Source: Prochlorococcus sp. AG-402-M15
Lineage (GTDB): Bacteria > Cyanobacteriota > Cyanobacteriia > PCC-6307 > Cyanobiaceae
Assembly: GCA_003216615.1 (NCBI GenBank)
Contig: QCIP01000002.1
Span: 143,591-207,590, forward strand
Length of the DNA stretch: 64,000 nucleotides
Direction of reading: 5' to 3'
Shown: positions 38,381 to 48,294 of the stretch, one piece after another
Layout: the number at the start of each line of letters is the position of its first letter
Numbering within the stretch: the first letter of the stretch is position 1
Translations under genes and position numbers: made by a program
The notes under the pieces: model-generated
What the model was told of the DNA's origin: nothing
Databases searched by the model: none
What the model saw: the letters and a program-made list of their open reading frames with translations, nothing else

Positions 38381-38904
38381 TGCGCGATTTCAAAAATTTG
38401 CTTTTTTATAAAGTCTTTTTGTTCTGCATCATATTTAGTTGAATTATCAAAACTATTTCCCATATTATCTAGGTCTTTAATGATTTGATTAACTTTCTTT
38501 GTAACTAACTTTGTTTCTAGCAATCTCAAAATAGCTTTACACCTATCCGAAATATTTTCTGATGACATCTCATATCCATCATTATTTTCTCTTCGATGAA
38601 TAATAATCTGTGCAGAACTCATTATTAAATTTTTTACTATTATTTCTACAACAGCATCGCCACCTTCATTAAGTTTGAAAATTAGTGAAAAAGGAAGTTT
38701 ATCTAACAAAAAACAATCTTTATCTGATAATGCGTAAGCAAAAAATCCTCTGAGTCCATTTTTTGTTTTAATTAGCTCTGCAATTCTATCTGCCAAAACC
38801 TCTTCGCTGAGTAAATCTTCTCCCCATTCTTTACACCATTGAGCTGATATATTTATTGCCTGAATAAAAGAAGCTTCTTTTAAATTTATGGTTTTTTTTT
38901 TCAT
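38377..38904 (-). CDS. Conserved hypothetical protein, 175 residues
   Basis: A soluble protein, largely helical by composition, with a lysine-rich start (MKKKTINLKEASF), the conserved-looking patch WCKEWGEDLLSEEVLADRI and an NGLRGFFAYALSD segment. No signal peptide or transmembrane span. It is divergent from era with a 38-base spacer and convergent with the BI-1 gene. It looks like a cyanobacterial orphan family; I do not know its function. Confidence 0.65.
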   Translation of the reverse strand: MKKKTINLKEASFIQAINISAQWCKEWGEDLLSEEVLADRIAELIKTKNGLRGFFAYALSDKDCFLLDKLPFSLIFKLNEGGDAVVEIIVKNLIMSSAQIIIHRRENNDGYEMSSENISDRCKAILRLLETKLVTKKVNQIIKDLDNMGNSFDNSTKYDAEQKDFIKKQIFEIAQ

Positions 38905-38942
38905 TTTTGATCAGAATTTTATTATTGATGCATTAAAAGTCT

Positions 38943-39854
38943 TTGACCAATTATAGATCTGGATTCGTAACTTTACTTGGAAGGCCAAATGTGGGTAAAT
39001 CTACTTTAATAAATAAGTTGATTGGAAAAAAAATAACAATTACTTCTCCAATAGCGCAAACTACTAGAAATAAATTAAAAGGAATACTCACTACAAAAAA
39101 TGGACAAATAATTTTTGTCGATACACCCGGTGTTCATAAACCTCATCATCGCCTTGGAGAAATATTAGTGAAAAATGCAAAATCGGCAATTAATGGAGTT
39201 GATATGGTTATTTTTGTTATTGATTCAAGTGAAGAGCCTGGTAGAGGTGATGAATATATAATGAACTTTTTAGTAGCAAATAAAACTGAGTTTGTTGTTG
39301 CATTAAATAAGTGGGATTTGGTGAATGAAGAATTTAGAAAGTTACGATTAGAACAATATAGAAGATTTTTTGGAATTAATAGAAATTTTCAAATTGTGAG
39401 TGCTTCTGAAGGAGAAGGATGTTCTGAATTAGTCGATAAGGTACTTGATTTTCTTCCAGAAGGACCAAAACTTTATGGTGAAGCAATGATATGCGACCAA
39501 TCATTAGACAAGTTATTATCTGATTTAGTAAGAGAGCAAGTATTAGTTAATACAAGAGAAGAAGTGCCTCATAGTGTTGCAGTGAAAATAGAAAAGATGG
39601 AGGAAATGAAAAGAAAAAATGGTAAAAGTTTTACAGCTATTCTGGCTACTATTATCGTTGAAAGATCTACTCAAAAAGGCATTATTATTGGAAAGAAAGG
39701 TTCAATGTTAAAAAATATTGGTCAGTCAGCAAGATTAAATATGTCAAAATTAATTGATGGTCCCGTGCACTTGGAGTTGTTTGTGAAAGTTGTTCCAAAT
39801 TGGAGAAAGAAAGAATCAAGACTAATTGAGTTTGGTTATGAGGAAGATTTCTAG
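38943..39854 (+). CDS. era: GTPase Era
   Basis: A 303-residue 16S rRNA-binding GTPase of 30S assembly. The G motifs GRPNVGKSTLINKL, VDTPGVHKP, NKWD and SASEGEGCSEL are intact, and the C-terminal KH domain contains IIGKKGSMLKNIGQSAR. It starts at a TTG and ends exactly where the next ATG begins, opening a four-gene operon whose genes abut or overlap. Confidence 0.95.
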   Translation: MTNYRSGFVTLLGRPNVGKSTLINKLIGKKITITSPIAQTTRNKLKGILTTKNGQIIFVDTPGVHKPHHRLGEILVKNAKSAINGVDMVIFVIDSSEEPGRGDEYIMNFLVANKTEFVVALNKWDLVNEEFRKLRLEQYRRFFGINRNFQIVSASEGEGCSELVDKVLDFLPEGPKLYGEAMICDQSLDKLLSDLVREQVLVNTREEVPHSVAVKIEKMEEMKRKNGKSFTAILATIIVERSTQKGIIIGKKGSMLKNIGQSARLNMSKLIDGPVHLELFVKVVPNWRKKESRLIEFGYEEDF

Positions 39855-41075
39855 ATGAGTAGTTTTAATTTTGATGTAATTACATTGTTCCCAAAAGCTT
39901 TTGAATTAATAAATAATTTAGGCGTTATAACAAGAGCTCTAGATAAGAATTTGATCAATGTGAATTTACATGATTTAAGAGAATTTGGAGAAGGTTATTA
40001 CAGAAAAGTAGATGATAAACCTTATGGGGGAGGAGCAGGAATGGTATTAAAGCCTGAACCTATTTACAAGGCGTACGAATCAATCAAAAAATCACCTAAA
40101 AGTAAAACTTTGTTAATGACACCACAAGGTAAAGTCTTAAAGCAAAAGGATCTTGTGAGATGGTCTACTTTGAATCAAATAATTATTATTTGTGGTCAAT
40201 ATGAAGGTTTTGATGAAAGAATTAGATGTTTATCTGATGAGGAGGTATCCATAGGCGATTATGTACTTTCTGGAGGTGAAATACCCGCTGTATCAATAAT
40301 TAACGGTTTGACTAGATTACTACCAGGAACTCTTGGTGATCCATACTCCTTAGTGGATGAGAGTCACAATTCTTCTTTATTAGAATATCCTCATTACACT
40401 AGGCCATTAATTTTTAAAGGTATGAAAGTGCCAGATATTTTAGTGAGCGGTAACCATGAAGAGATTAATTCGTGGAGAAGGGAAAAAAGTATTGAAAGAA
40501 CATTGGAGAGAAGAAGTGACTTGATTTCAAATGAAAACTATAAAAAATCACCACAAAGTAAGAGAATAATAAAAGAATCCAATCAATTTATGAAATTTAG
40601 AATAGGTAATGGATACGATATTCACAGATTAGTAAAGGGTAGAAATTTAATTATTGGAGGTGTAAAATTGAATCATCCCGAAAATTTAGGATTGGATGGT
40701 CATAGTGATGCTGATGTTTTAAGTCACTCAATAATGGATGCATTATTGGGAGCACTATCGCTTGGCGACATAGGAAAGTATTTCCCGCCATCTGATGAAA
40801 AATGGAAAAATGCTGATAGCTTGTTTTTGTTATCAAAAGTAATTGACTTGATAAGAGAATATGGCTGGGAAATAAATAATATTGATAGTGTTATTGTCGC
40901 TGAAAGGCCAAAAATAATGCAACATATAAAACTAATGAAAAAAAACATTTCTGAGATCTTAAATATTGATGTAAATTCAATTGGGATTAAAGCAACTACG
41001 AATGAAAAATTGGGTCCCGAAGGGAGAGAAGAGGGTATAAGTTGCCATTGTGTAGTGCTACTTGAGAAAAAATGA
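39855..41075 (+). CDS. trmD-ispF: TrmD-IspF fusion: tRNA m1G37 methyltransferase and MECDP synthase
   Basis: A 406-residue frame with two full enzymes. Residues 1-225 are TrmD ([58 protein letters not shown]). A 20-residue linker ([20 protein letters not shown]) leads to IspF from residue 246 ([50 protein letters not shown]) of the MEP isoprenoid pathway. No stop separates them. IspF has its own possible ATG at 40590, so internal initiation could still give a separate protein. It abuts era and overlaps the next gene by four bases. Confidence 0.88.
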   Translation: MSSFNFDVITLFPKAFELINNLGVITRALDKNLINVNLHDLREFGEGYYRKVDDKPYGGGAGMVLKPEPIYKAYESIKKSPKSKTLLMTPQGKVLKQKDLVRWSTLNQIIIICGQYEGFDERIRCLSDEEVSIGDYVLSGGEIPAVSIINGLTRLLPGTLGDPYSLVDESHNSSLLEYPHYTRPLIFKGMKVPDILVSGNHEEINSWRREKSIERTLERRSDLISNENYKKSPQSKRIIKESNQFMKFRIGNGYDIHRLVKGRNLIIGGVKLNHPENLGLDGHSDADVLSHSIMDALLGALSLGDIGKYFPPSDEKWKNADSLFLLSKVIDLIREYGWEINNIDSVIVAERPKIMQHIKLMKKNISEILNIDVNSIGIKATTNEKLGPEGREEGISCHCVVLLEKK

Positions 41076-41518
41076 AATTAAATTTAAATTTGAAAAAAAA
41101 ATTTCAAAGATGTTGTTTAGTATTTATTTGCTTAGTAGTTTTAATTTTTCAATCTGATATCCCCAATTTAAAAGCTTTTCCTATGGATAATTATCAAGGT
41201 GAAATGGTCATAGAGGAATTAAGACTAAAAGTCCCTTCCGATGCAAAAGCAGCATGGTTGAATGCTGAAAAAGAAATATGGGAGCCATGGTTATCTTCTC
41301 AAGATGGTTTTTTGGGAAGACAATTATTTTGGGATAAAGAAAAAGAAGAAGCTTTAATATTGGTAAATTGGAAAAGTAAAAAATTATGGAAAAGCATACC
41401 AATGTCAGAAGTCAATTTAGTTCAACAAAAATTTGAAGATAATGTTAAAACTACTCTAAATGTTGGCGAAAGTCCTTTTGAATTGATTTATGAGGGAGAA
41501 TTAAATAAGCAAGTATGA
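41072..41518 (+). CDS. TIGR03792-like cyanobacterial protein
   Basis: A 148-residue protein. A hydrophobic N-terminal segment (about residues 13-28) may be a signal peptide or anchor. The conserved domain runs from [19 protein letters not shown] through [18 protein letters not shown] to [13 protein letters not shown], resembling a monooxygenase-like ferredoxin fold and matching the uncharacterised TIGR03792 family as I recall it. It is coupled by ATGA overlaps to the fusion gene before it and larB after it. Confidence 0.75.
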   Translation: MKLNLNLKKKFQRCCLVFICLVVLIFQSDIPNLKAFPMDNYQGEMVIEELRLKVPSDAKAAWLNAEKEIWEPWLSSQDGFLGRQLFWDKEKEEALILVNWKSKKLWKSIPMSEVNLVQQKFEDNVKTTLNVGESPFELIYEGELNKQV

Positions 41519-42171
41519 TTTTTGATATTAGATTTGATTTTCAAAGAAGAGAGAGACTCGGAATAATTGAAGCTATTTGGGGTCAAGACAAGAGTATGGA
41601 CCAATTAAAGAGATTATCTGAAAGTGTAATAAGTAAAAATGAGGTTGTTTTCATTACTAGGATTAATAGTGAAAAGGCTAAGAATCTTTTAGATTTGTAT
41701 GATGACGCAAAATTCTATGAAGAAGCAAAATGCCTAATAATTGGAAAAAATCTGAAAAAAATAAATACAAATAAAAAAGTTGCCATAATTTCAGGAGGCT
41801 CAAGTGATTTGGCCGTAACACTTGAAGCACAATTAGCGCTTGAAATTTATGGAGTGAATTGTCAATCTTTTATAGATGTTGGAGTAGCAGGACTTCATCG
41901 ATTAATGAGTCAGTTAGAAGAAATTAATAAATTTGATGTATTAATAGTTTGTGCTGGAATGGAAGGAGCTTTGGCAACTGTTGTGGGAGGACTGTTGGCG
42001 CAACCTATAATTGCAGTGCCTGTCTCAGTCGGATACGGAGTTAGTAAGAATGGAGAAACTGCTTTAAACAGTATGTTGTCAAGTTGTTCTCCAGGTATTG
42101 CAGTTATGAATATAGATAATGGTTACGGGGCAGCAATGGCGGCTCTAAGAATTATTAAAAGTATTTCCTAA
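41515..42171 (+). CDS. larB: LarB-like protein (PurE-related carboxylase family)
   Basis: A 218-residue protein. The PurE-like C-terminal domain shows VAIISGGSSDLAVTLEAQ, DVGVAGLHRL, VCAGMEGALATVVGGL and GYGVSKNGETALNSML. LarB carboxylates nicotinic acid adenine dinucleotide in nickel-pincer cofactor synthesis in other bacteria. No LarC or LarE is visible here, so the role in this organism is open. It is the last gene of the era operon (ATGA overlap with the preceding gene). Confidence 0.85.
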   Translation: MIFDIRFDFQRRERLGIIEAIWGQDKSMDQLKRLSESVISKNEVVFITRINSEKAKNLLDLYDDAKFYEEAKCLIIGKNLKKINTNKKVAIISGGSSDLAVTLEAQLALEIYGVNCQSFIDVGVAGLHRLMSQLEEINKFDVLIVCAGMEGALATVVGGLLAQPIIAVPVSVGYGVSKNGETALNSMLSSCSPGIAVMNIDNGYGAAMAALRIIKSIS

Positions 42172-42176
42172 AATAC

Positions 42177-42308
42177 TTACTTTTTTTCAATTTCTAATAG
42201 ATTTTCTATCCATAAATTCAGTTGTTTTGAAAGCATTCCTTCTTCTCTCATTTTAATTGCCTTAATCACGACTTCTGTGTTTACCCACTCTGGAAATCTT
42301 TTAGACAT
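42177..42308 (-). CDS. 43-residue hypothetical protein
   Basis: A short frame, ATG to TAA. The product is soluble and helical (MSKRFPEWVNTEVVIKAI, then EEGMLSKQLNLWIENLLE), with a Lys-Lys end. Sequence texture is protein-like rather than random. It lies tail to tail with larB, 6 bases from its stop. No family recognised. Confidence 0.5.
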   Translation of the reverse strand: MSKRFPEWVNTEVVIKAIKMREEGMLSKQLNLWIENLLEIEKK

Positions 42309-42375
42309 TTATTTTTATATTTAGTAACTTTAATTTGGTACAAATTTCTATAAAAACAAGATCTAAGTAACAAAT

Positions 42376-42543
42376 TTAATCTTTTATGTTTGATTTTGTA
42401 CCTAATCTAGAAAGCTCAGATGAGGTATGTTCACTTTCTACATTTTTTAATCTTTCAATTAATTCAGAGAGATCTTTGTGTGCTAACTCCCCATTTTGCT
42501 CCCACTTTAGAGACCTTGAATTACTAACAATTTTTTCTTTCAT
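42376..42543 (-). CDS. 55-residue hypothetical protein
   Basis: ATG to TAA on the minus strand, with a normal codon pattern. The product is soluble and amphipathic (SLKWEQNGELAHKDL, then a helix ELIERLKNVE). It lies between the 43-residue ORF and thiS. Unrecognised; a small cyanobacterial orphan is likely. Confidence 0.5.
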   Translation of the reverse strand: MKEKIVSNSRSLKWEQNGELAHKDLSELIERLKNVESEHTSSELSRLGTKSNIKD

Positions 42544-42655
42544 TATTTTATTTAAGTATTAAGAATATAAAACGAAAACAGGAAAAATTTGGTGATTGTT
42601 TCAAGCTTAAACTTAAAAAATTATGAAGATTTTTATTTATATAAAATTTTATCTT

Positions 42656-42865
42656 TTAACCACCACCAACTATTGAAACGATTTCTAAATTATCCCCATC
42701 TTTAAGTTTCACTTTTCCCCATTTTATTGAATTGATAATTAAATTATTTAGCTCGACGACAATTGTGTTGGGTTTGTATCCCATTAAATTTAATACTGTG
42801 GATAATAGAGCATTTTCATGATCAAGTTCTATTTTTCTTTCTTCTCCATTTACCTTAATTTTCAT
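42656..42865 (-). CDS. thiS: Sulfur-carrier protein ThiS
   Basis: A 69-residue ubiquitin-like carrier ending in Gly-Gly-Gly, whose C-terminal glycine is thiocarboxylated for thiazole synthesis. The start MKIKVNGEERKIEL and VVELNNLIIN match the family. The gene overlaps thiE by 11 bases, so it belongs to a thiamine unit. Confidence 0.92.
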   Translation of the reverse strand: MKIKVNGEERKIELDHENALLSTVLNLMGYKPNTIVVELNNLIINSIKWGKVKLKDGDNLEIVSIVGGG

Positions 42866-43910
42866 GAGACAACTCTTTTAGAATCATAATAGCGTCTTCT
42901 TTAGGATCTTCAGAATTCATTAATTGTGAAACTAAGGCTACTTTTTTAAACCCATTTCTTTTTAAGTATGAAATATCATTTGAATTTATTCCTCCGATAG
43001 CAAACCAAGGAATATTTAATTCTTTTGTTAATGTTTTAATCTTTTCAATACCTATAGGTTTTTTGTCCTTTTTTGTTGCAGTTTCAAATACTGGTCCTAT
43101 TCCTATGTAATCACAACCCTCCTTAAGAGCATTAGAAATATCAATTTCATTATTTGCGCTTATACCAATAATTTTTGAATATCCTAATAATTTTCTCGCG
43201 GTTTTTAAGTCTAAATCATCTTGTCCAAGATGAATTCCATCAGCATTTGAAGCTAAAGCTATATCAACTCTATCGTTAATAATAAACAATGAATTATATC
43301 TTTTACATAGATTTTTAATTTGAAGTGCTTCTTCAAGATGATCTTTATCAGTTCCAGTTTTAAATCTATGTTGAATAATTCTTACTCCCGCAATTAAAAT
43401 CTCTTCTATTATTTCTAATAAGTTTTCCTTTTGATCTGTAATGACGTATAAGTCATTTTCTTTTAATATTTCCTCCGACTTCTTATGCTTGCTTAAACTC
43501 AATAGGTCGATCTCTAGAGTATAAATTTCATATCTAATTTTCGAAGCGATTTTTGAAAGCTCATGATTATGTAGCCTTGAGAATTCTTCTATGACTCTTA
43601 ATGCTTCTTGAACTCTGCCTGAATTAGAACTTATAATTTGATCAGAAGTTTTTTTGTTGATTTGCTCTTGATGAGTCAATCCTTTGCATTTGTCCTCAAT
43701 ATGATTCCTAGATTGTTTATAAACTTCTAAATGATTTTTTCCTAAAATTTGTCTAAAATTTTTAATTCTTTCAACATATTTTTCTTTGCCTAGACCAAAT
43801 CTAGCCCAATCCTCAAGTACTCTTAGTCCTTCTCTAGCTCTATCTAGATTAGCGTCAATAATTTGAAAAATTCTTAAATCTTCGGTGTTTGTAGTATTGG
43901 AGTTCAGCAT
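42855..43910 (-). CDS. thiE: Thiamine-phosphate synthase with cyanobacterial N-terminal domain
   Basis: A 351-residue protein. The first 140 residues form an all-helical domain (LDRAREGLRVLEDWARFG) found fused to ThiE in cyanobacteria. The rest is a TIM-barrel ThiE: YVITDQKE, IQHRFKTG, NDRVDIALASNADGIHLGQ, YIGIGPVFETATKK and WFAIGGIN. It joins the thiazole and pyrimidine halves of thiamine. It overlaps thiS and follows ribF by 12 bases. Confidence 0.92.
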   Translation of the reverse strand: MLNSNTTNTEDLRIFQIIDANLDRAREGLRVLEDWARFGLGKEKYVERIKNFRQILGKNHLEVYKQSRNHIEDKCKGLTHQEQINKKTSDQIISSNSGRVQEALRVIEEFSRLHNHELSKIASKIRYEIYTLEIDLLSLSKHKKSEEILKENDLYVITDQKENLLEIIEEILIAGVRIIQHRFKTGTDKDHLEEALQIKNLCKRYNSLFIINDRVDIALASNADGIHLGQDDLDLKTARKLLGYSKIIGISANNEIDISNALKEGCDYIGIGPVFETATKKDKKPIGIEKIKTLTKELNIPWFAIGGINSNDISYLKRNGFKKVALVSQLMNSEDPKEDAIMILKELSHEN

Positions 43911-43922
43911 TTGTAATTTTTT

Positions 43923-44840
43923 TTAGTAGTTTTTAAAAATTCTTAGGGCATTATCTTTATCTTTTTTAATTTGATTAGAAAGTTGATCAATATTCTTGAA
44001 GTGGATTTGCGATCTAAGCTTCTCAACTGGTTCTACAGATAGATTTAAACCATATAGATCGATATCTTTATTTATTAAGTGAACTTCAACTGCAGATGGC
44101 AATAAAGGATTTATTGTTGGTTGAGAGCCAAGATTCATAACAGATTCAATTTTTTGGTTGGATGTTTCTATAGTTGTCCAAGCTGCGTAGACTCCTTCTC
44201 CAGGTAAAAATTTTCTGCCATCTATTTCAAGATTTGCTGTGGGCCATCCTATACTCTTACCAATACCTTTGCCTTTAACAACCTTTCCATTAAAACTATA
44301 AGGCCTATTAAGAATTTTGAAAGCATTTTTCAGATCACTTTTCTCTAGTAAATCTCTTATTCTGCTGCTGCTGATTCTACCTTCTTTGTCTTCTAAAATT
44401 GGAGTAATTTTTAGTTTTATATCGGTATTTTTAAGCGTATTTTTTATAGTATTAATGTCTCCACTTCTTCTAAAGCCAAATTTAAAATTAGCACCTACAG
44501 AAATTTTTTTTGCTTGTAATTGATTTATCAAAATATCTTTTACAAATCTTTCTGGACTTAATTTAGATAATTTCTTATCAAAAGGAATCAGAACTAATTG
44601 TTCAATCCCTAGATCTTCAAGAATAGATAGCTTTTCATCAGGAAGATCAAGTCTAAGACGCGTCTCTTTGTATAAAATTTCTCTGGGATGAGGCCAGAAG
44701 CTTGCAATTGTTGGGGTAAATTGATTTTCTTCAACTACACTTTTTATTAATTTTCTATGGCCAGCATGTAGGCCATCAAAACTTCCAATAGCGATTGAAG
44801 TCGGATTCTTAACTTCAGATGGCGATATTAAAGAGATCAA
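43923..44840 (-). CDS. ribF: Bifunctional riboflavin kinase / FAD synthetase
   Basis: A 305-residue enzyme. The N-terminal nucleotidyltransferase domain has GSFDGLHAGHRKLI and SFWPHPREIL. The C-terminal kinase domain has GKGIGKSIGWPTANLEI and NLGSQPTI. It makes FMN and FAD from riboflavin. It is the first gene of the ribF-thiE-thiS series, divergent from the DUF3611 gene. Confidence 0.94.
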   Translation of the reverse strand: MISLISPSEVKNPTSIAIGSFDGLHAGHRKLIKSVVEENQFTPTIASFWPHPREILYKETRLRLDLPDEKLSILEDLGIEQLVLIPFDKKLSKLSPERFVKDILINQLQAKKISVGANFKFGFRRSGDINTIKNTLKNTDIKLKITPILEDKEGRISSSRIRDLLEKSDLKNAFKILNRPYSFNGKVVKGKGIGKSIGWPTANLEIDGRKFLPGEGVYAAWTTIETSNQKIESVMNLGSQPTINPLLPSAVEVHLINKDIDLYGLNLSVEPVEKLRSQIHFKNIDQLSNQIKKDKDNALRIFKNY

Positions 44841-44908
44841 AAGATTACGTGCAATTTTATGATTTTAATGGCAAATTTGAATAGATTATAGTTTATTCAA
44901 TCAAATGA

Positions 44909-45442
44909 ATGTCTGACAAAATTGATTTTCAGTCCCTTTCATTTGGAATGCGGCGCATTGGATGGATACGTTTTTGGGTTCAATCCATTTTAGGTGTTGT
45001 TGTCGCAGCTGTTTTGCTTTTTTCAAATGTTGTAAATAATAGCGAAGGTCAGCTTGGCTTGGCACCTGGTCTATCACTTACGACAGTAGCCTTGATTTTA
45101 CTAATTTTTAGTCTTTGGCAAGGTTGGTTAATAGTTAGAACAGGAAGAGCAATCGCAAGCAACGCAAGACCTTCAAGAGGACAAACCAGTAAATTGATAA
45201 AAAGAGGTCTAATAGTTGATTTATTAGGAATTTTATTTGGATTAATTGGATATCAAGCTCTTATGGGTGCCTTATTTATTCAAGCATCCTCTCAAACAAC
45301 TGGACAATTGATAACAGCGACATCTGATATCCCAATTACTGGACTTGAAATATTATCAGTTCTAAGTAACACGCAAGTTATTGCTGCTCATTTTTTTGGA
45401 CTTTGCTTTTCTTTATGGCTTTTAAGAAGAATTTACAAATGA
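44909..45442 (+). CDS. DUF3611 family membrane protein
   Basis: A 177-residue protein with four hydrophobic spans. The opening [19 protein letters not shown] with [19 protein letters not shown] is the cyanobacterial/plastid DUF3611 signature. The role is unknown. The 3' end overlaps surE by 21 bases tail to tail. Confidence 0.85.
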   Translation: MSDKIDFQSLSFGMRRIGWIRFWVQSILGVVVAAVLLFSNVVNNSEGQLGLAPGLSLTTVALILLIFSLWQGWLIVRTGRAIASNARPSRGQTSKLIKRGLIVDLLGILFGLIGYQALMGALFIQASSQTTGQLITATSDIPITGLEILSVLSNTQVIAAHFFGLCFSLWLLRRIYK

Positions 45443-46231
45443 ATTATTAATTTTAGGTAAGTCGTCTAAATTTCCCCTCCAAAATAAATCTGGTTCTACA
45501 GGTGTAAGCGATATTTTATTATCTTGTATTTGAGATACGTCACTGGGCCAGTTTTTTGGACCATAACCTTTTGATTTAAGATCTAAAACCACCTCACCTG
45601 CTAACCAATAATAATCGTCACCCCTTGGATCTTCCCTTTTGGAAAATTGATTTTTATATTTTCTTACTGATAATCTTGTCCAAGATAATTCTTTTATTTT
45701 GCTTTTCTCGCAAGGGGGTATATTCAAGTTTAATAGAAGTGAAGCTGGCCAATTATCGTTAATTGCTTGTTCGGCAATATTCATTGCAATTTCACCAGCA
45801 AATTCAAAATTCTTCCATTTAAAACTAGCAACACTTATTGCCATGGATGGAACATTTTCTAAAGTGCCCTCCATAGCTGCAGCGACTGTGCCTGAACAAA
45901 AAATATCTGTCCCTAAATTGGGCCCGTGATTTATTCCAGATAGAACTAGATCAGGTTTATTATCCAAGAGTTCAGATAGTGCTAACTTGACGCAATCAGC
46001 AGGCGTGCCAGAACATCCCCAAGCTTTTATTCCTTCCCCAAATAATTCGTCAGCTCTTTCTACTCTTAATGGAGATTGTAGAGTAAGACCATGACCAGTA
46101 GCTGATCTTTCTTGGTCAGGACATACTACTTTTACATTATGTCCTCTTTTTTGCGCTGATTTTGCTAAAGCTCTTATCCCCGCTGCAAAAACACCATCAT
46201 CATTGCTAATTAGTATATTTAATGGTTTCAT
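45422..46231 (-). CDS. surE: 5'/3'-nucleotidase SurE
   Basis: A 269-residue metal-dependent phosphatase. The active site [14 protein letters not shown] is at residue 6, followed by the conserved [23 protein letters not shown] and [13 protein letters not shown] segments. It dephosphorylates nucleoside monophosphates. It is divergent from pheS, with a 68-base spacer. Confidence 0.94.
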   Translation of the reverse strand: MKPLNILISNDDGVFAAGIRALAKSAQKRGHNVKVVCPDQERSATGHGLTLQSPLRVERADELFGEGIKAWGCSGTPADCVKLALSELLDNKPDLVLSGINHGPNLGTDIFCSGTVAAAMEGTLENVPSMAISVASFKWKNFEFAGEIAMNIAEQAINDNWPASLLLNLNIPPCEKSKIKELSWTRLSVRKYKNQFSKREDPRGDDYYWLAGEVVLDLKSKGYGPKNWPSDVSQIQDNKISLTPVEPDLFWRGNLDDLPKINNSFVNSS

Positions 46232-46299
46232 TAATCAATACATTTTATTTATGGACGATATTTAAGTAAGATAAAGCAATACTTATTTTTACTATATCA

Positions 46300-47307
46300 G
46301 TGAGTCAAATTGAATCATTAAGTCAAATTGAGGAAAAACTAAATAATCTTTCTCTAACAGCAAAAAATAATATAGATAATTCTAATACTCATTCAGAACT
46401 GGATCAATTGAGAGTCTCTTTGCTAGGAAAAAAAGGTGATTTATCAATTATCTTGAAAACAATGGGTCAATTATCTGCTACAGATAGACCAATAATTGGC
46501 CAGAAAGCAAATTTAATTAAGACAAATTTGCAAGAACTAATAACTGAAAGAAAAAATCAACTAAATAGTGAAGCCTTAGATAAAAAGATTAAAAAAGAAA
46601 AAATTGATGTAACTATACCTTCAACTGGAACCCCCCCGGGGAATAAACATCCTTTGATTTCAACTCAAGATGAAATAATAGATATTTTTTGTGGTTTAGG
46701 ATACTCAGTTGAAAGTGGACCTGAAATAGAAACTGATTTTTATAATTTTGAGTCTCTCAATATACCTAAAAATCATCCCGCAAGAGATATGCAGGATACT
46801 TTCTACTTAGATGAAAATCTACTCTTAAGAACCCATACTTCTCCTGTTCAGATAAGATACTTAGAAAATAATCAGCCTCCAGTAAGAATTATTGCTCCTG
46901 GAAGAGTTTATAGGAGAGATGCAGTAGATGCTACACACTCTCCAGTATTCAATCAGGTTGAGGTTTTATGTATTGATCAAGATATTAATTTTAGTCATTT
47001 AAGAGGAACAGTTCTTACTTTCTTAAAGACTTTCTTTGGTGATATCCCTGTAAGATTTAGAGCTAGCTATTTCCCATTCACTGAACCTTCAGCGGAAGTA
47101 GACGTAAAATGGAAAGGTAAATGGTTAGAAGTAATGGGCTGCGGAATGGTAGATCCGAAAGTCTTAGAAAAATTAGGAATTGATTCTGAGAAATGGACTG
47201 GATTTGCAGCTGGATTAGGAGTTGAGAGATTTTGTATGGTGAGACATCAAATTGATGATATTAGAAAATTTTATACGAATGATCTTAGATTTTTAGAGCA
47301 GTTTTAA
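46300..47307 (+). CDS. pheS: Phenylalanyl-tRNA synthetase, alpha subunit
   Basis: A 335-residue class II synthetase. The N-terminal coiled coil (about residues 1-100) is followed by the core: [24 protein letters not shown] (motif 2 region), [28 protein letters not shown] and [12 protein letters not shown] (motif 3). It starts at a GTG. The beta subunit is not in the window. A strong inverted repeat follows. Confidence 0.95.
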   Translation: MSQIESLSQIEEKLNNLSLTAKNNIDNSNTHSELDQLRVSLLGKKGDLSIILKTMGQLSATDRPIIGQKANLIKTNLQELITERKNQLNSEALDKKIKKEKIDVTIPSTGTPPGNKHPLISTQDEIIDIFCGLGYSVESGPEIETDFYNFESLNIPKNHPARDMQDTFYLDENLLLRTHTSPVQIRYLENNQPPVRIIAPGRVYRRDAVDATHSPVFNQVEVLCIDQDINFSHLRGTVLTFLKTFFGDIPVRFRASYFPFTEPSAEVDVKWKGKWLEVMGCGMVDPKVLEKLGIDSEKWTGFAAGLGVERFCMVRHQIDDIRKFYTNDLRFLEQF

Positions 47308-47322
47308 TAGAATTAGATTTTT

Positions 47323-47366
47323 AAACTAGGATTGTCTAACAAATTAGTTTAAAATAATCCTAGTTT
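47323..47366 (+). terminator. Long inverted repeat after pheS, likely terminator
   Basis: AAACTAGGATT and AATCCTAGTTT make a perfect 11-bp stem. The 22-base loop contains a smaller CTAA/TTAG hairpin. It is followed by a T-rich stretch that runs into the nadK TTG start, 12 bases away. Confidence 0.6.
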
Positions 47367-47377
47367 TAATTTTTTGA

Positions 47378-48286
47378 TTGGTACGTAAAGCAGGCCTAAT
47401 CGTTAATGACGGGAAAGAACTAGCTGTTAAAACTGCAACTTCTGTGCAAAAAAAATTGGAAAAATCCAATTTCGAAGTTGTAAGGGTAAGTAGTTCTGGG
47501 GGATTGGTTGGTTTTGCTAATCCTGATCAACATGTGCGCCCATTAGGGTATACAAATTGTGTGCCTGAAGGTTTTGATGCGTCAATTGAGTTCGCTATTG
47601 TTCTTGGCGGAGACGGAACTGTGCTTTCTGCAGCAAGGCAAACGGCACCTGCTAAAATTCCAATCCTTACAATAAATACTGGTCATTTAGGATTTCTTGC
47701 TGAAGCTTATTTATCTAACTTAGAGGAAGCTATTGATAAAATCATTACTGGTAATTGGGATATTGAAGAAAGAACTTGCTTCATCATTAGTGTAATGAGG
47801 AACGATCAAAGGAGATGGGAGTCTCTATGCCTCAATGAGATGGCTCTTCACAGAGAACCTCTTACAAGTATGTGTCATTTTGAGATTTCTATAGGAAGAC
47901 ATGCACCTGTAGATATTTCAGCTGATGGAGTTATTTTATCAACTCCAACTGGTTCTACTGCATATTCTTTGAGCGCTGGAGGACCAGTTATTACACCAGA
48001 TTGCCCAGTCGTGCAATTAACGCCAATTGCTCCACATTCATTAGCTTCAAGAGCATTAGTTTTTAATGATTCAGAGCCGGTAACTGTTTTTCCGGCAACT
48101 CCTGAAAGACTAGTAATGGTTGTTGATGGCAATGCAGGTTGTTATGTTTGGCCAGAAGATAGAGTTTTAATAAGAAAAAGTAAACACTCAGTAAAATTTA
48201 TTAGACTTGAAGATCATGAATTTTTTCAAGTTTTAAGAAATAAATTAGGATGGGGATTGCCTCATGTAGCTAAACCAAACAAATAA
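47378..48286 (+). CDS. nadK: NAD kinase
   Basis: A 302-residue enzyme that makes NADP. Motifs are [13 protein letters not shown] (about residue 70), [11 protein letters not shown], and [15 protein letters not shown], with VDGNAG near the end. It starts at a TTG, directly after a T-run of the preceding terminator. It is convergent with cbiET, with an 8-base gap. Confidence 0.95.
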   Translation: MVRKAGLIVNDGKELAVKTATSVQKKLEKSNFEVVRVSSSGGLVGFANPDQHVRPLGYTNCVPEGFDASIEFAIVLGGDGTVLSAARQTAPAKIPILTINTGHLGFLAEAYLSNLEEAIDKIITGNWDIEERTCFIISVMRNDQRRWESLCLNEMALHREPLTSMCHFEISIGRHAPVDISADGVILSTPTGSTAYSLSAGGPVITPDCPVVQLTPIAPHSLASRALVFNDSEPVTVFPATPERLVMVVDGNAGCYVWPEDRVLIRKSKHSVKFIRLEDHEFFQVLRNKLGWGLPHVAKPNK

Positions 48287-48294
48287 AAATAACT

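Noticed and set aside
42544..42655. Thiamine riboswitch near thiS
   Set aside because: The spacer is downstream of thiS, not upstream of the unit, and lacks THI-box-like conserved segments; ribF leads the transcript.
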